64,000 nt of DNA from B1 sp964355075 (GTDB lineage: Bacteria > Bacteroidota > Bacteroidia > UKL13-3): contig CAYHCF010000001.1 of assembly GCA_964355075.1 (NCBI GenBank), positions 124,001-188,000 on the forward strand, given 5' to 3'. The notes under the pieces are model-generated. The model saw nothing but the letters and a program-made list of their open reading frames with translations. It was not told where the DNA came from and made no database searches. Position numbers and translations under genes: made by a program. The first letter of the stretch is position 1. Every line of letters begins with the position of its first letter. Below are positions 7,954-14,489 of the stretch, piece by piece.

Positions 7954-10680
7954 CTAATTATCATATCCCAGATTTGGAGCTAACCAGCGTTCTATGGAAT
8001 CTACCTTCATACCCTTTCGTCCGGCATAATCTTCCACCTGATCTTTTCCAATTTTACCCACTGCAAAATACTTGCTTGCTGGATTGGCAAAATAAAATCC
8101 ACTCACGGCGGCGGTTGGATACATGGCAAAATTTTCGGTTAAGGTAATACCGGTTGCCTTTTCAACTTCCAATAAATCGAACAACTTGCGTTTTTCGGTA
8201 TGATCGGGACAGGCAGGATAGCCGGGTGCAGGACGGATGCTCTCGTATTTTTCCCTGATAATTTCTTCATCCGACAGGTTTTCACCTTTGGCAAACCCCC
8301 AGTATTCGGTTCGCACCAACTCATGTAATTTTTCCGCAAAAGCTTCCGCCAAACGATCCGCTAATGCTTTTATCATTATGCTGTTGTAATCATCATGATT
8401 TTTTTCGAAGACTTCAATTAACGGTTCAATTCCAATACCGGTAGTAACGGCAAACAAACCCAAATAATCCTGCTGCCCACTTTCTTTGGGTGCAATAAAA
8501 TCAGCCAAACATAAATAGGGCTGATCAGCAGCTTTTTCATTCTGCTGTCTAAGAAAATTGAATGTGATTTCATTATTCTCATTATCAAACTTCTCCTTTC
8601 CCTCCCGATAGCTATCGGGATCCCATTTCTCATTTCTAGCTAATACCACATCATCTCCAACAGAATTTGCCTCAAAAAATCCAATTACCCCTTTTGCCTT
8701 CAACAACTTTTCATGGATCACTTTATCTAACAGTTTATTTGCATCATGGAATAATTTGGTGGCTTCTACTCCCACTATTTTATCACTTAAAATTGCTGGA
8801 TATTTACCCGCCAGTTCCCAGGTAGAGAAGAAAGGAGTCCAGTCGATTCTTTTGCGTAAATCTTCTAGCGGATAATTATCCAATACTTTGGTACCTAAAA
8901 AGCCCGGTTCAACAATTTGGCCAAAGTCGACCTTGATTTTTTGTTCACGGGCTTTTGTTAGTTCAATAAAATTCTTGTCTTTTCTTCTGTTTTTATAATC
9001 TATTCTGAACTGTTCATATTCTGCTTTAAATTTTGCTTTAGTTCCTTCCTTTTGATCTTTACTTACCAAACTCTGAACAACAGGAACGCCTTTGCTTGCA
9101 TCCAATACATGCACCACAGCCCCACTATAAACCGGGTCAATTTTTACAGCTGTATGTGCACGTGAAGTGGTTGCCCCACCAATCAACAGCGGGATTTTCA
9201 TTCCCATTCTTTCCATCTCTTTGGCAACATGAACCATTTCATCCAGACTTGGAGTTATCAGGCCACTTAAACCAATTACATCAACCTTTTCTCTGATAGC
9301 GGTTTCCAATATTTTTTCGGCCGGAACCATCACCCCAATATCGATGATATCATAATTATTGCAAGCCAAAACAACCCCTACAATATTTTTTCCAATATCA
9401 TGCACGTCCCCTTTTACAGTTGCCATTAATATCTTGCCCTGCGAAGTGGAAGTATCTCCTGATTTTCTTTTTTCTTCTTCCATATAAGGCATTAAATAAG
9501 CTACCGATTTTTTCATTACCCTTGCACTTTTTACTACCTGAGGTAAGAACATTTTCCCGGCACCAAATAAATCCCCTACCACATTCATTCCGGCCATCAA
9601 CGGACCTTCAATTACTTCAAGTGGCCTTGCATATTTCTGACGTGCCTCTTCGGTATCTTCTTCAACATATTCGATAATGCCTTTAATCAAAGCATGACTC
9701 AATCGCTCTTCTACCGGTGCTTTACGCCATTCATCATCCAACACTTTTTCTTTGCCTTTTCCTTTAACTTTTTCGGCATATTCCAACAAGCGCTCCGTTG
9801 CATCCGCTCTTCTATCCAACAAAACATCTTCAACCCTTTCCAGCAATTCCTTTTCAATCTCATCATAAACTTCCAACTGACTTGGGTTCACAATTCCCAT
9901 ATCCATACCATTTTTAATCGCATGGAATAAAAAAGCAGAATGCATCGCCTCACGGACTTTGTCATTGCCTCTGAACGAAAAAGATACATTTGAAACGCCA
10001 CCACTAATTTTTGCTCCCGGTAAATTTTCTTTAATCCATCGGGCTCCATTAAAGAAATCAAGGGCATTTTTACGGTGTTCTTCCATCCCCGTTGCAACTG
10101 GGAAAATATTGGGATCAAAGATGATATCACCTGCAGGGAAATGAACGATTTCGGTTAATATTCTATATGCTCTTCCGGCAATCTCAATGCGTCGTTCATA
10201 ATTATCTGCCTGACCCACTTCATCAAACAACATTACGATTACCGCAGCACCAAAACGTTTTACAATTTTTGCTTGTCTGATAAACTCTGCTTCCCCACTT
10301 TTTAATGATATAGAATTCACAATACACTTTCCCTGCACACATTTTAAACCCGCTTCAATTATTTCCCATCGGGAGGAATCAATCATGATGGGAACTCTGG
10401 AAATATCCGGTTCAGAGCCAATCAGGTTCAGGAAACGTACCATTGATTCTACTCCATCAATCATTCCCTCGTCCATGTTGATATCAATTACCTGGGCCCC
10501 CCCTTCAACCTGCTCCCGTGCCACACTCAATGCCGCATCAAAGTTGCCTTCACGGATCAGGCGCAAAAACATTTTTGAACCGGTAACATTGGTACGCTCA
10601 CCAACATTTACGAAGTTGGTTTCTTTGGTAATTACCAGGGGTTCGAGACCTGAGAGTCTTAATGTATAGTCTTTGTTCAT
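7954..10680 (-). CDS. metH: Methionine synthase, pterin-, cobalamin- and AdoMet-binding part (MetH C-terminal protein)
   Basis: 908 residues covering the last three modules of cobalamin-dependent methionine synthase. The pterin-binding TIM barrel begins at FVNVGERTNVTGSKMFLRLI (about 23-42). The cap plus Rossmann cobalamin domain contains DVHDIGKN, with His427 as the predicted lower axial ligand of B12, and ends with IPLLIGGATTSRAHTAVKI. The activation domain (about 585-908) has RPAPGYPACPDH (816-827), the AdoMet-binding signature. The homocysteine module is missing and is encoded by the next gene upstream, so the two proteins must act together. The gap between them is 96 bases and holds a hairpin. 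Codons 687-692 lie in an 18-bp perfect palindrome of a type common in Bacteroidota. Regulation is likely by the SAM-I riboswitch ahead of the first gene. Confidence 0.96.
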   Translation of the reverse strand: MNKDYTLRLSGLEPLVITKETNFVNVGERTNVTGSKMFLRLIREGNFDAALSVAREQVEGGAQVIDINMDEGMIDGVESMVRFLNLIGSEPDISRVPIMIDSSRWEIIEAGLKCVQGKCIVNSISLKSGEAEFIRQAKIVKRFGAAVIVMLFDEVGQADNYERRIEIAGRAYRILTEIVHFPAGDIIFDPNIFPVATGMEEHRKNALDFFNGARWIKENLPGAKISGGVSNVSFSFRGNDKVREAMHSAFLFHAIKNGMDMGIVNPSQLEVYDEIEKELLERVEDVLLDRRADATERLLEYAEKVKGKGKEKVLDDEWRKAPVEERLSHALIKGIIEYVEEDTEEARQKYARPLEVIEGPLMAGMNVVGDLFGAGKMFLPQVVKSARVMKKSVAYLMPYMEEEKRKSGDTSTSQGKILMATVKGDVHDIGKNIVGVVLACNNYDIIDIGVMVPAEKILETAIREKVDVIGLSGLITPSLDEMVHVAKEMERMGMKIPLLIGGATTSRAHTAVKIDPVYSGAVVHVLDASKGVPVVQSLVSKDQKEGTKAKFKAEYEQFRIDYKNRRKDKNFIELTKAREQKIKVDFGQIVEPGFLGTKVLDNYPLEDLRKRIDWTPFFSTWELAGKYPAILSDKIVGVEATKLFHDANKLLDKVIHEKLLKAKGVIGFFEANSVGDDVVLARNEKWDPDSYREGKEKFDNENNEITFNFLRQQNEKAADQPYLCLADFIAPKESGQQDYLGLFAVTTGIGIEPLIEVFEKNHDDYNSIMIKALADRLAEAFAEKLHELVRTEYWGFAKGENLSDEEIIREKYESIRPAPGYPACPDHTEKRKLFDLLEVEKATGITLTENFAMYPTAAVSGFYFANPASKYFAVGKIGKDQVEDYAGRKGMKVDSIERWLAPNLGYDN
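8603..8620. repeat. 18-bp perfect palindrome TCCCGATAGCTATCGGGA inside metH
   Basis: The 18 bases are their own reverse complement. Read on the minus strand they encode part of DPDSYREG in the AdoMet-binding module, a solvent-like, charged stretch. From memory this same palindrome recurs between and within genes of many Bacteroidota; I cannot count copies here beyond this one. Confidence 0.7.
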
Positions 10681-10697
10681 TTTATTGCTTTGTTATT

Positions 10698-10756
10698 TTG
10701 CCACTAAGACGCAAAGGCGCAACGTATTTCTTAGAGCCTTTCCGCCTTAGTGGCAA
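10698..10756. repeat. Intercistronic inverted repeat between the two metH genes
   Basis: The arms are TTGCCACTAAGACG (10698-10711) and CGCCTTAGTGGCAA (10743-10756), 14 pairs with one mismatch, with an inner AAAGGC/GCCTTT stem. The sequence belongs to the CACTAAGACGCAAAG type often seen between Bacteroidota genes. It could protect or separate the two metH messages, or simply be an inserted repeat. No U-tract follows, so it is not a typical terminator. Confidence 0.7.
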
Positions 10757-10776
10757 TTTTTAAATTATATTGTTAC

Positions 10777-11763
10777 TTATAGCATTCGCGGTTTGTAATT
10801 AGAGGCCATATCAGCGATTGCCTTAATATGATCGGGTGTGGTACCACAACAACCGCCAAGAATATTTACCAGTCCTTCCTTACAAAACACTTCCACCTGT
10901 TTAGCCATGGCGGTGGGGCTTTCATCATATTCACCGAACTCATTAGGTAAACCTGCGTTTGGATATGCACTCACATAAAACGGGGAGTTTGCTGCAATTA
11001 CCTGCAAATAAGGTCGAAGTGCACTGGCACCCAATGCACAATTTAAACCCATACTCAATAAAGGCATATGCTGCATACTGATTAAAAACGCCTCGGTAGT
11101 CTGACCCGATAAAGTTCTTCCCGAGGCATCGGTGATCGTTCCTGATATCATCACAGGATATCTTTTACCCAATTCTTCAAACAGTTCATCAATCGCATAC
11201 AAGGCCGCTTTTGCATTTAAGGTGTCAAAAATAGTTTCAATTAATAATACATCCACCCCACCTTCCATCAATTTACGGGCTTGTTGCTTGTATGCCTTTA
11301 CCAATTCATCAAAAGTTATTGCCCGATAACCGGGATCATTTACATCCGGACTCAAAGACAAAGTTCTATTCGTTGGTCCTATTGCACCCGCTACAAAACG
11401 GGGCTTGTGAGGTTCTTTGGCTGTTATTTCATCGGCAACTTCTCTCGCTATTTTTGCCGATTGAAAATTGATTTCATCCACCATATGTTGCAAGTGATAA
11501 TCTGCCTGAGCAATGGTTGTTCCACTAAAGGTATTGGTTTCAATCATATCAGCACCAGCTTCAAAATACAAACGATGAATGTCTTTGATAATCTCCGGTT
11601 TGGTTATGGAAAGCAAATCATTATTCCCCTTCAAAGGATAGGCATGATCTTTCAAAGATTCATTTCTAAAGTCGGCTTCCGTTAGTTTATGACGCTGTAT
11701 CATGGTGCCCATGGCTCCGTCTAAAATCAAGATGCGTTTGTTTAAAATGTCTGTTATGTTCAT
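10777..11763 (-). CDS. metH: Methionine synthase, homocysteine S-methyltransferase part (MetH N-terminal protein)
   Basis: 328 residues forming the homocysteine-binding barrel of methionine synthase: N-terminal RILILDGAMGTMIQ, the zinc ligand Cys242 in GLNCALGA, and the Cys305-Cys306 pair in GGCCGTTPDHI. All three zinc cysteines that activate homocysteine are present. It supplies the domain that the downstream 908-residue protein lacks. Split MetH of this layout occurs in other Bacteroidota, so this is an ancestral arrangement and not a frameshift: the first protein ends with its own stop and the second starts with its own ATG. The leader carries a SAM-I riboswitch, consistent with repression when AdoMet is plentiful. 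Starts at ATG 11763, MNITDILNKRILILDGAMG. Confidence 0.96.
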   Translation of the reverse strand: MNITDILNKRILILDGAMGTMIQRHKLTEADFRNESLKDHAYPLKGNNDLLSITKPEIIKDIHRLYFEAGADMIETNTFSGTTIAQADYHLQHMVDEINFQSAKIAREVADEITAKEPHKPRFVAGAIGPTNRTLSLSPDVNDPGYRAITFDELVKAYKQQARKLMEGGVDVLLIETIFDTLNAKAALYAIDELFEELGKRYPVMISGTITDASGRTLSGQTTEAFLISMQHMPLLSMGLNCALGASALRPYLQVIAANSPFYVSAYPNAGLPNEFGEYDESPTAMAKQVEVFCKEGLVNILGGCCGTTPDHIKAIADMASNYKPRML

Positions 11764-11778
11764 ATCAAATTAAAATGT

Positions 11779-11866
11779 CCATAGTCCATGGTCAATAGTC
11801 GATTGACTATCACCATAGGGTAAAACTTTTTCAAAAGCCATGGACTATGGTCTATGGTCTATTGAC
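11779..11866. repeat. Inverted-repeat element in the metH leader
   Basis: CCATAGTCCATGG (11779-11791) and CCATGGACTATGG (11838-11850) are perfect 13-bp complements. GTCAATAG (11791-11798) can also pair with CTATTGAC (11859-11866) or, in part, with ATTGAC (11802-11807). The element lies between the riboswitch and the start codon. This CCATGGTCTATGG type of sequence is a familiar intergenic repeat of Bacteroidota; whether it acts in the expression platform is unknown. Confidence 0.7.
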
Positions 11867-11924
11867 TTCCCAAAAAATTCGTCTGATTTTGTGTTTGAGT
11901 GCAACCTAATAAGTAGCATTCATT

Positions 11925-12039
11925 CACTTATCAGCTCCTCTCGTTCGTTTAACGAGTGGATAGGTATTAGCACTATCGTATAAGCTACAACTTGCCAAGA
12001 CATCTTAGGGCCTAATCCCTCCGTCTTTCTGGATAAGTG
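11925..12039 (-). promoter_or_regulatory. SAM-I (S-box) riboswitch controlling the split metH operon
   Basis: Read on the minus strand, the element opens with CACTTATCCAG and closes with GATAAGTG, giving a perfect 8-bp P1 (12039-12032 with 11932-11925). Between them are the S-box hallmarks: AGAAAGACGGAGGGA, then AGGCCCTAAGATGTCTTGGCAA for the P2/pseudoknot core, GTGCTAATACC for the 3' side of P3, and a P4 hairpin CTCGTT/AACGAG. The core order and junctions match SAM-I, not SAM-II. A promoter ends just before P1, so transcription would begin at the aptamer. After P1, the 3' strand ATAAGT can re-pair with ACTTAT about a dozen bases on, a possible switch helix; I see no standard terminator with a long U-tract. 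Confidence 0.93.
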
Positions 12040-12042
12040 CTG

Positions 12043-12074
12043 CAAATATATTGAAAATGGGTTATGATAAACAA
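12043..12074 (-). promoter_or_regulatory. Promoter of the SAM riboswitch-metH transcript
   Basis: On the minus strand TTG (12074-12072), 21 bases, then TATATTTG (12050-12043) fits the Bacteroidota TTG-N19-21-TAnnTTTG promoter. The predicted start point falls at the 5' edge of riboswitch P1. Confidence 0.75.
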
Positions 12075-12100
12075 ATTATTATTGAATAAGTCTATAGACT

Positions 12101-12129
12101 TCCCCTCCAAAACCAACAATAATTCAGCA
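12101..12129 (+). repeat. 29-bp direct repeat, left copy, bounding the 12.1-14.4 kb block
   Basis: An exact 29-base sequence starting TCCCCTCCAAAACC and ending AATTCAGCA, repeated at 14402-14430. Bases before and after differ between the copies. The two copies enclose a 2.3-kb AT-rich stretch with a HicB-like gene and two unknown genes. Confidence 0.9.
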
Positions 12130-12167
12130 ATTAAGCATTATTGTTTCCGTATCCAGGCTTCAGGATT

Positions 12168-12197
12168 TTGGTAATAAAAAAGTTTTACGTAATTTTG
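12168..12197 (+). promoter_or_regulatory. Promoter of the hicB-like gene
   Basis: TTG (12168-12170), 19 bases, TAATTTTG (12190-12197) matches the Bacteroidota consensus. The ATG follows at 12212, so the leader would be very short. Confidence 0.65.
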
Positions 12198-12211
12198 GTT
12201 AAAATCTTATT

Positions 12212-12433
12212 ATGCAATTTAAAATCCTTTTACAAAAAGAACCTGAAGGTGCTTATACCGCTTTCGTTCCGAGATTACCCGGTTGCATTACTTATGGTGA
12301 GACCATTAACGAAGCTATTGATATGGCCAGAGAAGCCATTGCTTTATATATTGAAGAAATGAGAAGCCATGGGGAAGGAATTCCCGATGATTCAGAAACA
12401 TTGGAATATAATTTAACACTTGAAGAGGTGTGA
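12212..12433 (+). CDS. HicB-family protein (type II antitoxin-like), apparently without HicA
   Basis: 73 residues with the partial RNase H-like HicB fold: N-terminal MQFKILLQKEPEGAYTAFVP, the core PRLPGCITYGETINEAI (PxLPGCxxxGxTxxEA is the family signature) and a helix EAIALYIEEMRSHGE. It lacks the C-terminal DNA-binding helix found in longer HicB antitoxins. HicB normally neutralises the RNase toxin HicA, encoded next to it, but no 60-80-residue HicA-like frame occurs on either side; the nearest genes are the SAM riboswitch and an unknown 123-residue gene. Many Bacteroidota carry such solitary HicB-like genes, so it may have another role. It has its own promoter and lies just inside the left 29-bp repeat. 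Confidence 0.82.
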   Translation: MQFKILLQKEPEGAYTAFVPRLPGCITYGETINEAIDMAREAIALYIEEMRSHGEGIPDDSETLEYNLTLEEV

Positions 12434-12507
12434 GTTATTCGCCTTGTTAAAATGCTGTTATAAATATAATTTTTTTATGGTTTCAATAAATAGTTTAATT
12501 TTCTCCC

Positions 12508-12515
12508 TAATTTTG
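12508..12515 (+). promoter_or_regulatory. Bacteroidota -7 box (TAATTTTG) for the 123-residue gene
   Basis: TAATTTTG matches TAnnTTTG, 19 bases before the ATG at 12535. No clear TTG element is seen about 20 bases upstream. It implies the gene is transcribed separately from hicB. Confidence 0.5.
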
Positions 12516-12534
12516 ATACTAATCCAAAAGGTTT

Positions 12535-12906
12535 ATGCATGAAACCGTTAGAAAAGCTTTGATTGAAGTTGCAAGGCAACGAACAAAGCAAACAATAACG
12601 TATCAGGAATTATCCGATAAATGTAAATTGGGTCTTAACATGCGTGATAATCCCTCTGATAGAACTAAAATTGGAATTATACTCGGTGAAATTTCAAAAT
12701 TTGAACATAATAACAAGAGACCCTTTTTAAGTTCCATTGTCATTCGATTAATTGATGGAGAGGAAGGTGAAGGATTTTATAAATTAGCAGAAAAATTGGG
12801 TTATGGTCCAATAAAAAAATTAAAGGAAGATTGCTTTGAAGAAATTCAAATTGGAAAATGTATTGAATTTTGGTCTAATGAAGAAAACTACAAAAAATTT
12901 TCCTAA
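12535..12906 (+). CDS. Uncharacterised 123-residue protein
   Basis: I do not recognise the family. The N-terminal MHETVRKALIEVARQRTKQTITYQELSDKCKLG looks like a helix-turn-helix or winged-helix start (cf. ITYxELxxxxG in small DNA-binding proteins), followed by a helix-rich charged region, an FLSSIVIRLIDGEEGEGFYKLAEKLG segment with beta-alpha character, and an acidic/aromatic end (CIEFWSNEENYKKFS). No signal peptide, membrane segment or catalytic motif is visible, so it is probably cytoplasmic. It sits between a lone hicB-like gene and an AT-rich gap inside the repeat-bounded block, which suggests an accessory gene. A regulatory or nuclease-associated role is possible but not shown. Confidence 0.65.
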   Translation: MHETVRKALIEVARQRTKQTITYQELSDKCKLGLNMRDNPSDRTKIGIILGEISKFEHNNKRPFLSSIVIRLIDGEEGEGFYKLAEKLGYGPIKKLKEDCFEEIQIGKCIEFWSNEENYKKFS

Positions 12907-13207
12907 TAGTATCAATCCGAATCGTGAACCAAATTGAATTAGAAAAATGCTTATCAATTAAATCAAGAAGATTTTGTCGTGAAATCTCACATGGATTTTC
13001 GGAAGTTTACTTCAGACTATGAAAATCCGTAAACAATTTTCGAATAAAGGAATGAATGCCTTTTGAAAAAATAAAAATAAATGAATTTGCTCTTAGGGAT
13101 GACTAACTTAAACGAAAAGAATCATGAAGGAGATTGATAAAATTGAGAGTGAATAATTCTATTTTTCTATCCTTCTATGTGGAGAATAGAAAAATATATA
13201 TAACAAA
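12907..13207. other. AT-rich gene-free stretch with two hairpins
   Basis: No credible gene. GGATTTTC (12993-13000) can pair with GAAAATCC (13021-13028). Nearer the next gene, TATTTTTCTAT (13160-13170) pairs perfectly with ATAGAAAAATA (13186-13196), leaving a 15-base loop that contains GGAG; the next ATG is at 13208. The second hairpin could affect translation of that gene. No TAnnTTTG box stands out. Confidence 0.5.
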
Positions 13208-14359
13208 ATGGAAAAACATAAAAAATATTTATATTTAGTTGGATTCCTTTTATTCTCCTTTCTCATGTTTAGGGTTTATCGAAATGAATCCATTCGAATA
13301 TCAAGAGAAAATAGCCGGAAGGAGGCTTCAATTAATAGTAATTTACAAAAATTAATACTTGATTCAATAGAAAATTTTAAAGGCGGATTTATTACTGACG
13401 ACAGATGTAGATTAGAAAGAATATTGATTAATCAACAATTGAATTTTGTGGTTGCAAAAATGAATGAAGTAAAAAAGAAATATGCTTCACTAAAATATGA
13501 TGAATATAGATGGGGGCCATATATTCGAAATTGGAATATTCAGGCACAAAATAAACGCGATGAACTAGAAGATTTGCAGTTTAATTGTGTGGATGGTTTT
13601 GATTTTAAAATTACAATAAACCAATTGATACAATTAGGATTAGCCTATTCTAGTGGTAAAAGTAAAGATATTAATTTCTTTATCGATAGAATAAAAACTG
13701 ATGTTAATTCTATTAGAGAGGAAATAAAATTAACTTCGGATGATTTAAGGTATTTAAAGGAACAAAATTCAAAAATCCCGAAATATAAAATTTTAGAAAT
13801 TGCACCTAATTCTGAAATTAAATCAGTGATTCGGGTAAGATTATTTGAAAAATTATCAGATGATCAAATCTATCTTTTAGCACAGAAATTAAAAGGTAAT
13901 TCATCTCTAAAATCTGCAAGAGTTCACATTTTCCTATTTCTTCCTAAAATGAGTCTGGATTACGGTGCATGGGCCGTTGTAGATTTCAATCCTGATTATG
14001 AATTAACACATTTAAAAGAAAACTTTTCGAACGATGAGCCTAGTAAACCAAACTGGACTAAACTTAAGCAATATTTCGGAATTTGGGCAGATTCTCAAAT
14101 GAATGGGGATGTTGCATATGCTATGAGAAAAGACCCAAAATTAGGGTTAGTAATGGACTATATTTCATTATCAAATCCAGAAGTATGCGAACTTCCAGAT
14201 ATTCTTAAGAAAACTACATTTAAAGGAAAGGTAAAGCTTATAAAAATGGACAATGATTTTGGAGAATATTTTTTAATTGAAAAAAACGGAGATATTTCAA
14301 TTTATGATAGAAATGGTTTTATAGTTACTTGCAAAAAAATAAAGTTAGATTCATTTTAG
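13208..14359 (+). CDS. Uncharacterised membrane-anchored 383-residue protein
   Basis: Starts MEKHKKYLYLVGFLLFSFLM, a short basic N-terminus and a single hydrophobic helix (about residues 7-24), so it is likely anchored in the inner membrane with the rest in the periplasm. After that come long Lys/Glu-rich helical stretches (about 28-200, including EVKKKYASLKYDEYRWG) and a mixed alpha/beta region (about 200-383). I recognise no domain. The gene is clearly AT-rich, with Lys, Asn and Ile codons dominating more than in flanking housekeeping genes, which fits recent acquisition. It is the last gene in the block bounded by the 29-bp repeats and ends 42 bases before the right copy. Confidence 0.7.
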   Translation: MEKHKKYLYLVGFLLFSFLMFRVYRNESIRISRENSRKEASINSNLQKLILDSIENFKGGFITDDRCRLERILINQQLNFVVAKMNEVKKKYASLKYDEYRWGPYIRNWNIQAQNKRDELEDLQFNCVDGFDFKITINQLIQLGLAYSSGKSKDINFFIDRIKTDVNSIREEIKLTSDDLRYLKEQNSKIPKYKILEIAPNSEIKSVIRVRLFEKLSDDQIYLLAQKLKGNSSLKSARVHIFLFLPKMSLDYGAWAVVDFNPDYELTHLKENFSNDEPSKPNWTKLKQYFGIWADSQMNGDVAYAMRKDPKLGLVMDYISLSNPEVCELPDILKKTTFKGKVKLIKMDNDFGEYFLIEKNGDISIYDRNGFIVTCKKIKLDSF

Positions 14360-14401
14360 GAATACTCCTATTTGGTCGATATTGCTAAAAGCCAACAGCC
14401 A

Positions 14402-14430
14402 TCCCCTCCAAAACCAACAATAATTCAGCA
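14402..14430 (+). repeat. 29-bp direct repeat, right copy
   Basis: Exact second copy of the sequence at 12101-12129, in the same orientation. It ends 28 bases before the -7 box of the DEAD-box helicase gene, so the presumed ancestral junction lies in that gene's upstream region. Confidence 0.9.
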
Positions 14431-14458
14431 CTTTAGCAATAAACCGAAATAATAAGCG

Positions 14459-14466
14459 TACCTTTG
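14459..14466 (+). promoter_or_regulatory. Bacteroidota -7 box (TACCTTTG) for the DEAD-box gene
   Basis: TACCTTTG matches TAnnTTTG, 23 bases before the TTG start at 14490. The -33 region falls just after the 29-bp repeat and has no clean TTG. Confidence 0.6.
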
Positions 14467-14489
14467 CGCCTCAATTTTAATATAGTACT

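Noticed and set aside
10681..10776. Frameshift or pseudogene explanation for split metH
   Set aside because: Both proteins are complete at their domain edges, with proper start and stop, and split MetH is known in the phylum.
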